Shown: in pieces, positions 25,961 through 34,457 of the stretch
How positions within the stretch are numbered: the first letter of the stretch is position 1
Layout: every line of letters begins with the position of its first letter
Assembly: GCA_910574835.1 (NCBI GenBank)
Contig: CAJTDE010000009.1
Coordinates: 103,675-167,674, forward strand
Length of the DNA stretch: 64,000 nucleotides
Direction: 5' to 3'
Source: Clostridia bacterium
GTDB taxonomy: Bacteria; Bacillota; Clostridia; Lachnospirales; Lachnospiraceae
Made by a program: the position numbers and the translations under genes
The notes under the pieces: generated by a model
The model's database searches: none
The model's input: only the letters and a program-made list of their open reading frames with translations
Told to the model about the DNA's origin: nothing

Positions 25961-26635
25961 ATGAAGATTGGTTTGGTTTATACGAGCACAACACCGGAGC
26001 TGATTGAGCTGGTAGAGCGGGAGGTAAGAAAGCAGCTGGGGGAGGTTCAGGCGGTGAGCCTGCAGGACCCCAGTATTCTGACAGAAGTAAGAGAGGAGGG
26101 CTGTGTTACCGCGGCTCCGGCGGCCAGACTTATCAGCATGTACATGAGGGCGGTGGAGGAAGGCGCCGAGGCAATCCTCAACATCTGCAGCAGTGTAGGC
26201 GAAGTGGCGGACAGTGTGCAGGCGGCAGCAAAGTACATAGGCGTACCGATTGTGCGCATCGACGAGGAGATGTGCCGGGAAGCCGTCCGCAGAGGGAGGC
26301 GCATCGGCGTGATGGCAACTCTGCCTACCACATTAGAGCCTACCAAGGGAACCATCCGCAGAATGGCCCGGGAGTGCGGGAAAAAAGTGGAGCTGATTGA
26401 CTGCCTGGTGGAAGGAGCTTTTGGTCTTGATCAGGAGCAGTTCCGGGGACGGATGACAGAGATGGCCCGGACGATAGCGGATCAGGTGGATGTGATTGTG
26501 TTTGCCCAGGGCAGCATGGCCTACTGCGAGGAATACATTGCGGAAAAAATTGGCAAAATCGTATTGAGCAGCCCCCGCTTCGGTGCGGCGGAATTAAAAA
26601 AGGCTCTTATTGCTAAGGGAGTATACAAACAATAA
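25961..26635 (+). CDS. Aspartate/glutamate racemase family protein
   Basis: This 224-residue protein of the Asp/Glu/hydantoin racemase superfamily starts KIGLVYTSTTPELIELV. The first catalytic cysteine of the family is present in ILNICSSVGEVAD (about residue 78). In the second half, where a catalytic Cys is usual, the sequence is VIVFAQGSMAYCEEY, so the canonical two-cysteine racemase mechanism is doubtful unless the nearby Cys substitutes. The substrate is therefore unknown. It is the first gene after the regulated promoter at 25864 and lies with glycoside hydrolases and a TRAP transporter, an odd partner set suggesting a role on a sugar-acid or lactone-like intermediate; this is inference. 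Confidence 0.8.
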   Translation: MKIGLVYTSTTPELIELVEREVRKQLGEVQAVSLQDPSILTEVREEGCVTAAPAARLISMYMRAVEEGAEAILNICSSVGEVADSVQAAAKYIGVPIVRIDEEMCREAVRRGRRIGVMATLPTTLEPTKGTIRRMARECGKKVELIDCLVEGAFGLDQEQFRGRMTEMARTIADQVDVIVFAQGSMAYCEEYIAEKIGKIVLSSPRFGAAELKKALIAKGVYKQ

Positions 26636-26659
26636 TATCCGGCACAAATATTCTGTGCC

Positions 26660-26789
26660 GGCCGGTAAAGTCGCAAAGACGCACGAGAGGAACTTTTATG
26701 AGTGCCCTTTCGAATAAAAGTTTCTCTCATCACAAGTGTGTCGAAGCGACTTTACCCTTTAGTGCTGTCGCGAAGCGACTTTTAATAGT
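26660..26789 (+). repeat. Structured repeat family 2, copy 1
   Basis: This roughly 130-bp element begins GGCCGGTAAAG. GGTAAAGTCGC pairs with GCGACTTTACC; AGAC/GTGTGTC-type bases pair inside; GAGAGGAACTTTTAT pairs with ATAAAAGTTTCTCTC around a TGAGTGCCCTTTCGA loop; a small hairpin GTCGC-GAA-GCGAC ends it. A second copy starts 173 bp later. No coding sequence is supported. Just before it, GGCACA...TGTGCC after the racemase gene may be a weak terminator. Confidence 0.75.
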
Positions 26790-26832
26790 CCAGCTAAGAA
26801 ATGTCAAGTATTTATTAGAAAAAATTTCTGCT

Positions 26833-26960
26833 GGCCGGTAAAGCCGCAAAGGCGCACGAGAGGAACTTTTATGAGTGCCCTTTCGAATAAAAGTTTCACT
26901 CATTACAGGTGTGCCGAAGCGGCTTTACCCTTTAGTGCCGTCGCGCAGTGACTTAAAATA
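26833..26960 (+). repeat. Structured repeat family 2, copy 2 (directly before the GH127 start)
   Basis: It has the same layout as copy 1 but with paired changes that keep the stems: AAAGCCGC/GCGGCTTT replaces AAAGTCGC/GCGACTTT, and GGCGCAC/GTGTGCC replaces GACGCAC/GTGTGTC. The terminal small hairpin is GTCGC-GCA-GTGAC. The element ends at 26960, where the GGAGGTG ribosome binding site of the GH127 gene begins. The two copies with their spacer fill the 337-bp gene-free stretch 26636-26972. Confidence 0.78.
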
Positions 26961-26972
26961 GGAGGTGTATCA

Positions 26973-28976
26973 GTGTTAGTTGACACAAGAAAAAGTCCTT
27001 ATGCAAAAGCCGCCTGTGTTCCGCAGGAGCATGTGGATTGGGACGGAGGGTTGTGGAAGGAACGATTTGAGGTATGCGCAGAATCAACAGTGCCCCATAT
27101 CCTTTCCTTATTTGAAGACAGAGATCCCTGTTTTCATGTGGTGGAGAATTTCCGAATCGCGGCCGGGCTTTCGGAGGGCAGGCATGAGGGAACGCCCTTC
27201 GGGGACGGAGACTTTTATAAATGGATGGAGTCCGCGATGTATGTGGTTGCCAAGAAGAAGGATGCAAAGCTTGAGGCTGTTCTGGATGATTACATTGCAT
27301 TGATTGGAAAATGCCAGCAGCCGGACGGTTATCTTTCTACAAAGCAGATTATTACTGACCGGAACAACAAAGGGGGAGCTTCTTCCCGCCTGGGAGATAT
27401 CAACGATTTTGAGGTGTACAATTTCGGCCACTTGTTTACGGCGGCCTGTGTCTATAAGCGGGTGACCGGAAAAGATAATTTCCTTGCAATTGCCGAGAAG
27501 GCGGCGGAATATCTATGGAATCTATATAAGAAAGCCCTGGCCGAAGGGGAAGCCCAGACAGAGGTTTGTCCCTCCCACTATATGGGGATTGCGGAGCTGT
27601 ACCGCACCACAAAAAATCCAAAATACCTGGAGCTTGCCAAGATGGCTATGGCAGTCCGGGATCTGGTGAAGGACGGCTCTTATGACAATCAGGACGCGAC
27701 AAAGCTGCGGACCCACAGGAAGATCATGGGCCACGGCGTCCGCTCCACTTATCTGTATGCAGGCGTAGCAGATCTGTATGCGGAGACAGGAGAGGAGGCG
27801 TTGAAAACCGTTCTGGACGCAGTGTGGGATAACTGTGTGAACCAAAAGCTGTATATCACAGGAGGCTGCGGCGCTTTGTATGTGGGATACAATCCCTACG
27901 GCTTCTTCCCCTATTTTGGAGAGGAGAAGGTAAGCCCGGTTCATCAGGCTTTTGGTTATGAGTACCAGCTTCCCAATATCACGGCCTACAATGAAACATG
28001 TGCATCTTTGGGAAATATTATGTGGAACCTGCGCATGTTTACCATAGAACCGGATGCAAAATATTTTGATCTGATTGAGCGGACTATGCTGAATCTGACG
28101 CTTGCCTCCGTAAGTCTGGACGGCAATAAATATTTTTACGAAAATATGCTCCGGCGGACAAAAGAGCTTGATTATAAGCTTATCTGGCCAAGGAGCAGAG
28201 TAGGTACCATGAGCTGCTTTTGCTGTCCTCCCAATATGGCGAGATTTATTACGGAATCCAGTGAATATGCCTATATGCAGAGCGAGGACGCGGTTTGGAC
28301 AGGGATGTACGGTTCAAGCCACATCAAAGCAAGGCTGGAAAACGGAGCCGCATTTACCATGCATCAAAAGACGGATTATCCCTGGGACGGTCATATTACT
28401 TTTACCTTTGACGAGGTGGAGGCGGATAAGCCGTTCAAGCTGAAGCTCCGCATCCCCGCCTGGGCAGAGGAAGGAGAGCTTAGGGTAAATGGAAAACCAG
28501 GGAAGAGCCTTGGAAAAAAGGAAGCAGGAACTTACCTTGAGGTGTCCATAGAACAGATTGCGGGAACGACCGTGGAGCTTCTTCTTAAGATGCCGGTGCG
28601 CCTGACCATTGCGCACACAAAGGTGGAGGAGGATCTAAACCAGATAGCCGTGGAGAGGGGTCCCCTGGTGTACTGTCTGGAGACGCCGGATACGGAGGAA
28701 GAGGATCTGGGGCGCGTTATGCTTCCGGCAGATGTAAGCTTCCGGGAAAGCAGGTACGAGATCAAGGGACAGGAGGTTGTGACCCTGGAGGCAGAGGCCA
28801 TAACTCTTACACGAAACGAGTGGTATGACGACAAGGCGCTCTATCAGACGATTGGAAAGAGAAGCTATACGCCGGTGAAGATAAGAATGATTCCCTACTT
28901 TGCCTGGGATAACAGAGGCATGGGAGAGATGAATATCTGGATGCCTGTTTTCTGGGGAGCGCCCGGGGCAGAATAA
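26973..28976 (+). CDS. Beta-L-arabinofuranosidase, GH127 family
   Basis: This cytoplasmic hydrolase acts on beta-L-arabinofuranosides such as those on extensins and arabinan side chains. It has 667 residues and no signal peptide. The (alpha/alpha)6 barrel includes QPDGYLSTKQI and ECxx-type segments. The zinc/nucleophile centre known in the family is intact: Glu341 and Cys343 in YNETCASLG, and the adjacent Cys417-Cys418 in FCCPPNMARF, Cys417 being the expected nucleophile. A beta-sandwich follows to the C-terminus. The start is GTG 26973 with GGAGGTG six bases upstream. It is likely co-transcribed with the racemase-like gene and followed by the TRAP transporter. Confidence 0.93.
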   Translation: MLVDTRKSPYAKAACVPQEHVDWDGGLWKERFEVCAESTVPHILSLFEDRDPCFHVVENFRIAAGLSEGRHEGTPFGDGDFYKWMESAMYVVAKKKDAKLEAVLDDYIALIGKCQQPDGYLSTKQIITDRNNKGGASSRLGDINDFEVYNFGHLFTAACVYKRVTGKDNFLAIAEKAAEYLWNLYKKALAEGEAQTEVCPSHYMGIAELYRTTKNPKYLELAKMAMAVRDLVKDGSYDNQDATKLRTHRKIMGHGVRSTYLYAGVADLYAETGEEALKTVLDAVWDNCVNQKLYITGGCGALYVGYNPYGFFPYFGEEKVSPVHQAFGYEYQLPNITAYNETCASLGNIMWNLRMFTIEPDAKYFDLIERTMLNLTLASVSLDGNKYFYENMLRRTKELDYKLIWPRSRVGTMSCFCCPPNMARFITESSEYAYMQSEDAVWTGMYGSSHIKARLENGAAFTMHQKTDYPWDGHITFTFDEVEADKPFKLKLRIPAWAEEGELRVNGKPGKSLGKKEAGTYLEVSIEQIAGTTVELLLKMPVRLTIAHTKVEEDLNQIAVERGPLVYCLETPDTEEEDLGRVMLPADVSFRESRYEIKGQEVVTLEAEAITLTRNEWYDDKALYQTIGKRSYTPVKIRMIPYFAWDNRGMGEMNIWMPVFWGAPGAE

Positions 28977-29053
28977 TCATTACTATCTGGTACACGAAGT
29001 TATATGGCAGCCGCCATATGATAAATATAAAATCCAATAAGGGAGGAAGCAAC

Positions 29054-30151
29054 ATGAAAAAAGCAATGGCATTGTTGATGGCAGCGACACTTGTATTTGG
29101 CCTTTGTGCCTGTGGAGGGAAGGCAGAGGAACCCGCGAAGCCGGAAGCCACGACGGAAGCTCCGGCACAGGATGAGGCCGCAGAGCCGGAGGAGGCCGAA
29201 ACGCCTGCGGCAGACGCAGGAGAGAAGAAGGTTCTCACCATGAATCAGCATAATTCCAAAGAATCCTTAAACGGTCAGTTTACACAGATGCAGGTGGACT
29301 ACATCAATGAGCACAGTGATACGATGCAGGTAGACGTATACTACAACGGCGAGCTGGGCGGAATCCAGGAAACCCTGGAGGGCGTTATCATGGGAACAAT
29401 CGACATGGGAGGCTGCAGCTTTGCACAGCTGGCAAGCTTCCATGAGCCGATGGAGATATTTTCCATGCCTTACCTGGTAACCAGCGGCGAGGATGCGGCA
29501 AAGCTCTGTGATCTGGAGAAGGATACCATGATGGCCGAGATTATTGCAGACTGCGAGGAAGCTGCAGGTCTTACTATCTATGGAGTGGGATACTCCTCTG
29601 ACGCCCGCCAGCTGACTTGCAACTTTGAAGTAAAGAAGCCGGAGGACCTCAACGGCTCTAAGATTCGCTCCATCACCAACGATGTGTACACCATGTGCAT
29701 CGAGGGAATGGGCGGCACGGCAGTTCCCATTGACTGGACAGAGACTATTTCGGCCCTGACGACCAATACGGTAGTGGGACAGGAGAATCCTTACTCTACA
29801 CTGGTTAGCTATCAGATGTGGGATTGTCAGGATTATGTGATGGAAACCAGCCATATTTATGATATGAATGTATTCTATATCAATACGGAGCTGTGGAACT
29901 CTCTGACGCCGGAGGAGCAGCAGGTATTGAAGGATGCGGCCGTATATCAGACTACGGAGTCCAATAAGGTGCTGGCGGCCAATCAGGAGGAGTACAAGCA
30001 GACGCTGATTGACAATGGGATGACCATTATTACGGAAGAGGACGGACTGGATATTGCTGCTTTCAAGGCCAGCGTGGATGCTTTGAAGGAGGAGCGTTAT
30101 CCTCAGTATAAGGAATATTTTGACTGGATTAACGAGTTCCTTGGTTATTAA
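29054..30151 (+). CDS. TRAP transporter substrate-binding lipoprotein (DctP family)
   Basis: This is the extracytoplasmic solute receptor of a tripartite ATP-independent periplasmic-type transporter. It has 365 residues. A signal peptide with lipobox LCAC (ATLVFGLCACGG) predicts a lipid-anchored Cys at about residue 20. A Glu/Ala/Pro-rich linker follows, then the DctP fold starting VLTMNQHNSKESLNG, with the conserved GELGGIQETLEGV, GYSSDARQLTC and SITNDVYTMCIEGMGG segments. The usual ligand-contacting Arg of DctP proteins is in the KIRS/DARQ region, consistent with an acidic ligand such as a sugar acid; this is inference. A small hairpin ATATGGC-agcc-GCCATAT (29002-29019) precedes the GGGAGG ribosome binding site. 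Confidence 0.93.
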   Translation: MKKAMALLMAATLVFGLCACGGKAEEPAKPEATTEAPAQDEAAEPEEAETPAADAGEKKVLTMNQHNSKESLNGQFTQMQVDYINEHSDTMQVDVYYNGELGGIQETLEGVIMGTIDMGGCSFAQLASFHEPMEIFSMPYLVTSGEDAAKLCDLEKDTMMAEIIADCEEAAGLTIYGVGYSSDARQLTCNFEVKKPEDLNGSKIRSITNDVYTMCIEGMGGTAVPIDWTETISALTTNTVVGQENPYSTLVSYQMWDCQDYVMETSHIYDMNVFYINTELWNSLTPEEQQVLKDAAVYQTTESNKVLAANQEEYKQTLIDNGMTIITEEDGLDIAAFKASVDALKEERYPQYKEYFDWINEFLGY

Positions 30152-30186
30152 GAGTTTAAGTGAAATGAAATAGTTTGAACCTGCGG

Positions 30187-30224
30187 ATGGGGATGCGGCA
30201 TAGAATACCATGCAGCATCCCCAT
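30187..30224 (+). other. Intercistronic hairpin between dctP and dctQ
   Basis: ATGGGGATGC (30187-30196) and GCATCCCCAT (30215-30224) form a perfect stem with an 18-nt loop and no T-tract. Hairpins placed after a binding-protein gene commonly stabilise or partially terminate the message, so that the receptor is made in excess over the membrane subunits. That role here is inference. Confidence 0.6.
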
Positions 30225-30266
30225 AACACAACTAAAGCATTTCAAAAGAATGTTTGGAGGGATCAT

Positions 30267-30797
30267 ATGATAAAAAAGAATCCGCTCCGCACGATGCTTG
30301 ACTGGGTAGAGAAGATCTTTTTCGTCATACAGGCGGTGTGCCTGTATGCGTCCATAGCGACCGTAGTTGTGACGGTGCTGGCAAGGGAGCTTTTTAAGAT
30401 CAGCATTGTGTGGGGGTATGAAATTGCCTGTTGGTTTGTAATTATCCTGCTGTTTTTGGGAATGGCAGGGAATCTTCACCACAGAAGAAACCTGTCCGTG
30501 ACCTTTGTCTTTGATATTATAAACCCGGTGGCTCAAAAGTTTCTGCAGGTACTGCATTTTCTGGTAGAGGTTGTGGTAATCTGCATGATGGCTGTGGGCT
30601 TTCAGACCTGGATTACAAAGGTGGGAGGTGGAAAGCTTCCGGCCAGCGGTTTTACGAATATTCAGTACTACGGAATCATCGGGGTCGGTATCCTGTTTTC
30701 CGTGCTTGAGCTGATATGTGAAATTGTGGACCTGGTCGTGAAAAAAGAGCCGGACAAGGCTTTGGAAGCATCCGTGGGAGAGGAGGAAACCATATGA
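30267..30797 (+). CDS. TRAP transporter small permease (DctQ family)
   Basis: This is the small membrane subunit of the TRAP system, 176 residues with four predicted membrane helices: an N-terminal one (EKIFFVIQAVCLYASIATVV), WGYEIACWFVIILLFLGMAG, LQVLHFLVEVVVICMMAVGF and YYGIIGVGILFSVLELICEI. The segment HHRRNLSVTFVFD between helices 2 and 3 resembles the conserved RxHIxVD pattern of DctQ. GGAGG precedes ATG 30267. Its stop overlaps the dctM start by four bases (ATGA), so the two are translationally coupled. Confidence 0.9.
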   Translation: MIKKNPLRTMLDWVEKIFFVIQAVCLYASIATVVVTVLARELFKISIVWGYEIACWFVIILLFLGMAGNLHHRRNLSVTFVFDIINPVAQKFLQVLHFLVEVVVICMMAVGFQTWITKVGGGKLPASGFTNIQYYGIIGVGILFSVLELICEIVDLVVKKEPDKALEASVGEEETI

Positions 30798-32077
30798 CCG
30801 TTACAATGATGCTGATTATGTTCCTGGCGCTGCTGGTTATGGGGACGCCGGTTGCCTATGTGATGTATGTAGTGTCGGGACTGTTCTTTTTCAGCAATGG
30901 CATAGGTTTAAGCGTCATGGTACAGAAAATGGGTTCTTCCATGAACTCAATTACGATGGTAGCTATTCCCATGTTTATTTTCGCCGGAACATTTATGAAT
31001 CATCTGAATCTGACGGATTCGCTCTTTAATTCCATTATGGTTACGCCGGTGGGACGTATGAAGGGCGGACTGGCTCAGGTAAATGTAGTTGCCTCATTGG
31101 TCTTTGCCGGAATGTCAGGCGCGGCTTTGGCAGATATCGGCGGTCTGGGGAAGATTGAGATTAAGGCTATGGTGAACAGCGGTTATGCACTGGAGGATGC
31201 TACCGGTATTACATTGGCTTCTTCTACTCTGGGACCGATTTTCCCGCCTTCCATACCTTTGATGCTCTATGCCTTGTATGCGGAGCAGTCGGGAATCCGG
31301 ATGCTGATGGCCGGGATTGTTCCGGCTCTGGTTCTGACTGTCATGCTGATGGTTACCGTATCCATGATGGCTAGGAAAAAGAAGTGGCCTGTTTACAGCG
31401 GGCCGGCAGGCATAAAAGAAAGGCTTAAGATATTCAGCAAGGGCATTCCGGCAGCCTTGGTTCCCATTATCCTTTTGGGAGGCATGTATTCCGGAAAGTT
31501 TGCATCCTCGGAGCTGGCGGCTGTCTGTGCGTTCTTTGCGCTGATTATTTCCGCCGTTTTCTATAAGGGAGTGAACCGGAAGGTATTTTTGGATACGGCG
31601 AAGGAATCGGTATCCAATATTGCGGCCATGATGTTTATCTGCGGCGCGGCTTCGCTGTTTGCCCAGGTGATCAGCCGTTCCGGTATTCCGGGATTGGTAC
31701 AGGACTTTGTGGGAGGGCTTCATATGCCTGCGGCGGCAATGCTGATTGTGATCAATATTATTTTCCTGATTATCGGAATGTTTATGGATTCTAATGTAGC
31801 GATTATGATCTTTACTCCCATCCTTCTGCCGGCTCTTATGAGTGTTGGAGTGGACCCGGTGCATTTCGGCGTGGTGGTATGCTTAAATGTGGTAATTGGT
31901 ATCTTTACGCCGCCCTTTGGATCAGCTTTATTTCTGGCCCAGTCCATTACCGATCTGAGCTTTGTACGAATTGTAAAATCTATGGGACCTTACTTGATAA
32001 CATTGATTTTGGGACTGCTTCTTGTCACCTTGGTTCCGGGCTTAAGCACTTGGCTGCCAGACCTGATCTTCGGATAA
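30794..32077 (+). CDS. TRAP transporter large permease (DctM family)
   Basis: This is the large membrane subunit that carries solute translocation coupled to an ion gradient; 427 residues with about twelve hydrophobic segments. Family blocks include AIPMFIFAGTFMNH, MSGAALADIGGLGKIEI, the discontinuous-helix region TLGPIFPPSIPLMLYA and, near the end, VVIGIFTPPFGSALFLAQ. Together with the receptor (29054) and small permease (30267) it completes one transporter. It probably imports the sugar or sugar-acid products, or intact oligosaccharides, used by the GH78 and GH127 enzymes. Confidence 0.94.
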   Translation: MTVTMMLIMFLALLVMGTPVAYVMYVVSGLFFFSNGIGLSVMVQKMGSSMNSITMVAIPMFIFAGTFMNHLNLTDSLFNSIMVTPVGRMKGGLAQVNVVASLVFAGMSGAALADIGGLGKIEIKAMVNSGYALEDATGITLASSTLGPIFPPSIPLMLYALYAEQSGIRMLMAGIVPALVLTVMLMVTVSMMARKKKWPVYSGPAGIKERLKIFSKGIPAALVPIILLGGMYSGKFASSELAAVCAFFALIISAVFYKGVNRKVFLDTAKESVSNIAAMMFICGAASLFAQVISRSGIPGLVQDFVGGLHMPAAAMLIVINIIFLIIGMFMDSNVAIMIFTPILLPALMSVGVDPVHFGVVVCLNVVIGIFTPPFGSALFLAQSITDLSFVRIVKSMGPYLITLILGLLLVTLVPGLSTWLPDLIFG

Positions 32078-32089
32078 CCGGAAATACCT

Positions 32090-32590
32090 ATGAAAAAAAG
32101 GATTGTGTTCAATGTACAACTGGAGCAAAGGGATATCTTTTTTTATAAGATGTACCATACCTTCGCTGCCGTTTTAGGCAGATTTCGGATTGGATTCAGC
32201 GTGATTTTTCTTATATTGACCGTTGGAACCTATGGAAGAGTTCATGAGTATGAAACGCTGTGCCTCCTGGCGTTCGCCCTGTTAAATCCTGTAGTGACTC
32301 CGCTTTTATTCTGGTCCCAGTCCGTTAAGCTGGCAAAGGGGCAGAGGGAAAAGCGGTATGTCTTTACTGAGGATGGATTTACAATCTCTGAGGGAAAAAC
32401 CTCCGCCGGGCGCAGCTGGCAGTCTTTGGAGCGGGTGATTTGGTCCCGAAAAGAACTGCTTTTGTACACTTCTCCCTATGAAGCCCTGGTATTGCCAAGG
32501 CGTATGATGGGGAAACAGGAGGAAGAGCTGCTGAAGCTGATAAGAGAGAGCGGGGCATCCGGTCGATTGCGGATCTTAAAGTGTCTGTGA
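32090..32590 (+). CDS. YcxB-like membrane protein
   Basis: This 166-residue protein has two membrane segments near its N-terminus (FRIGFSVIFLILTVGTYG and ETLCLLAFALLNPVVTPLLF). A C-terminal soluble domain resembles the YcxB-like C-terminal domain, with the pattern RYVFTEDGFTISEGKTSAGR, W-x-S-L-E-R and YEALVLPRRMM. The function of the family is unknown. It starts 12 bp after dctM and may be co-transcribed with the transporter, but nothing in the sequence ties it to sugar use. Confidence 0.7.
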   Translation: MKKRIVFNVQLEQRDIFFYKMYHTFAAVLGRFRIGFSVIFLILTVGTYGRVHEYETLCLLAFALLNPVVTPLLFWSQSVKLAKGQREKRYVFTEDGFTISEGKTSAGRSWQSLERVIWSRKELLLYTSPYEALVLPRRMMGKQEEELLKLIRESGASGRLRILKCL

Positions 32591-32733
32591 GAAAGACAAA
32601 GATATACAATCAAAGTAAATTCTGTTAAAATAATAACACCGCAATATTTTCCGGATTGTTTCTGCCGGATGTTATTTTGCGGCAGGGAACGTCTTTTTAC
32701 ATAGCACTCTTGAGGAGAGGGGAATCGACATAT

Positions 32734-33426
32734 ATGAAGATTGAGACAAAACAGGGTTCTGTCGTTGACCGGGTCATAGACGGTATCATCAACGACATTA
32801 TCAGCGGAAAATTACAGCCGGGGATGCGTCTTGCTACCGAGCCGGAGCTTTCTTTGCAGTATGGGGTAGGACGCAATTCCGTCCGCGAGGCGGTAAAGCA
32901 GCTGCAGGCGTTCGGCATCTTATATATTAAGCGCGCGGACGGCACCTTTGTAAGTGAAACTTATAACCAGAAAATGCTGGATCCTATGCTGTACAGTATT
33001 ATTCTTAAGAAAAACAGCTGGCGCGATTTTGTAGAGCTGCGCTCAGTGATAGATATCGGAACCTTAAACGTGGTTCTTCTGCGGGATGACATCGGAAGCT
33101 TTCTTCCGGAGCTTTATCGGACTTATGGAGAGCTTTCCGCGGAGATGCATGCGGTCAATCCTTCTGTGGATCGGGCGTTGGAGCTTGACAATCAGTTCCA
33201 TTGTCAGGTTGCCGGGGCGGCTCAGAATCCGATGCTGGAGACAATTACGGATTATATCAATCGTCTTACCATACCAAGCCGTCTGGAGACGACCAACCAG
33301 ATATTAAAATCAGGGGATGTGGATCGTTTTGTAGCCCTTCATCGTCAGCTTTTAACGGTGATTGAGTGTAAGCAGACAGATCAGATTGTAAAGGCTGTGC
33401 AGGACCATTATATTTTCTGGAAATGA
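32734..33426 (+). CDS. GntR family transcriptional regulator (FadR subgroup)
   Basis: This probable repressor of the surrounding catabolic genes has 230 residues. The N-terminal winged helix-turn-helix reads KLQPGMRLATEPELSLQYGV and GRNSVREAVKQLQAFGIL (about residues 25-62), followed by the wing KRADGTFVSE. The C-terminal all-helical FCD ligand domain contains the usual metal/ligand residues in ELDNQFHCQVAGAAQNPML and VALHRQLLTVI. ATG 32734 is preceded by GAGGAGAGGGG. An imperfect stem (AATAACA / TGTTATT, about 32630-32675) lies upstream. The repeated ATAGGATGT sites at 25797-25941 are candidate operators. Confidence 0.92.
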   Translation: MKIETKQGSVVDRVIDGIINDIISGKLQPGMRLATEPELSLQYGVGRNSVREAVKQLQAFGILYIKRADGTFVSETYNQKMLDPMLYSIILKKNSWRDFVELRSVIDIGTLNVVLLRDDIGSFLPELYRTYGELSAEMHAVNPSVDRALELDNQFHCQVAGAAQNPMLETITDYINRLTIPSRLETTNQILKSGDVDRFVALHRQLLTVIECKQTDQIVKAVQDHYIFWK

Positions 33427-33447
33427 CAGTAAGAAAGGCAAATATGC

Positions 33448-34323
33448 ATGAGAATTAAAAAAAGCGTCTGTACAAATCTTGTATTTCCAAAAACAAGAAA
33501 GGACATCGACGAATTTGCAAGAGTAACGGAATTTTTAAAAAGCAGGGGCGTTGACTCTATGGAGTTTTACCATGACGGGGAGGCGCGCCGTGAAAGCAGA
33601 ATCGGGGATATTCTGGATAAAAATGATATGGAAGGAATCTATATTGCCGTGATACCTTCCAAAGAGCAGGGGCTTCACGCCTGTTCCGCAGAGGAGGAAA
33701 ATCGGCGCGCGTCCGTAAAGCTTTTCTGCTCCTGCATGGATGAGGCGGCGGACAATGGAATCTCGGTGATGATGCTCAATTCCGGCAGGATTGGGGCAAA
33801 TGTCAAAGAGGGGCTTAAAGCCCTGAAGGAGACAATCGGATCACTTTATGAGTATATGGCAAAGAAGCATTATTCCATGCGCTTGACCCTGGAGCCATGC
33901 GACAGCTGGATGTTTGCAAGGCAGCTTCTGGGTCCGACGGCAAGAACAGCGGCTTTTTTAGAGGACTGCCATAGAGCAGGGCTGCCGTTGGAGCTTACGA
34001 TGGACAGCGCCCATACGCTGGAGGAAGGAGAGGACTTTTTAGAGGCGGTCAAAGCCGTAAAGCCTTTCTGCCGGCATCTGCACTTTGCGAATTGTTATAT
34101 TAAGGATGAAAAATCTCCGCTGTACGGTGATCAGCATGTGGGCTTTGAATATGCGGATACGGAATGGGACTATCAGGCGCTTATTCAGGCTTGGCCTGCC
34201 TTTAAGGAGATGTTTGACGGGGGTGAGCTGCGGGTGGCCGTTGAGGTTCTATGCAGAGAAGAAGATCCCTATGTGTATTTCGACAATATGTGGAGCAGAA
34301 TGCCTTTTGTTAATGTGGAGTGA
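33448..34323 (+). CDS. Sugar phosphate isomerase/epimerase-like TIM-barrel protein
   Basis: This 291-residue protein of the xylose-isomerase-like AP endonuclease 2 superfamily has the TIM-barrel pattern. The metal-site segments are visible: TLEPCD (Glu at strand 5), ELTMDSAHTLEEGEDFL with the family's D-x-x-H, HLHFANCYIKDEKS, and the final VAVEVLCREEDPYVY. Such proteins isomerise or epimerise keto-sugars or sugar acids using a divalent metal; the exact substrate is not readable. It follows gntR by 21 bp and precedes the transketolase genes, so it probably feeds a pentose or related sugar into the transketolase/transaldolase pair. Confidence 0.83.
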   Translation: MRIKKSVCTNLVFPKTRKDIDEFARVTEFLKSRGVDSMEFYHDGEARRESRIGDILDKNDMEGIYIAVIPSKEQGLHACSAEEENRRASVKLFCSCMDEAADNGISVMMLNSGRIGANVKEGLKALKETIGSLYEYMAKKHYSMRLTLEPCDSWMFARQLLGPTARTAAFLEDCHRAGLPLELTMDSAHTLEEGEDFLEAVKAVKPFCRHLHFANCYIKDEKSPLYGDQHVGFEYADTEWDYQALIQAWPAFKEMFDGGELRVAVEVLCREEDPYVYFDNMWSRMPFVNVE

Positions 34324-34448
34324 ATATTACGGAACTGGAAACAGTAATATCCCTCAGAGTGCACAAATAGATTTAGAGACACATGCATATGTGGCTGGAA
34401 ATCTATTTCAAGAGGTGTACTGAGAGGGATATTACGGAACTGGAATAG
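34324..34448 (+). repeat. Structured GGAACTGGAA repeat, unit 2 (upstream of transketolase)
   Basis: One 105-bp unit plus the closing half-repeat. ATATTAC (34324-34330) pairs with GTAATAT (34344-34350) around GGAACTGGAAACA. Then CAGAGTGCAC / GTGTACTGAG-type arms and AATAGATTT / AAATCTATT follow, with a CACATGCATATGTG apex. The ending is GGGATATTACGGAACTGGAATAGG, read as GGGATATTAC then GGAACTGGAATAGG. It begins at the stop codon of the TIM-barrel gene and ends in the AGGAG of the transketolase N-subunit gene. Confidence 0.85.
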
Positions 34449-34457
34449 GAGAAAAAG

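Noticed and set aside
29267..30229. Long antisense open frame opposite the TRAP receptor gene
   Set aside because: The plus-strand DctP gene is certain; the antisense product resembles nothing and has no start signals.
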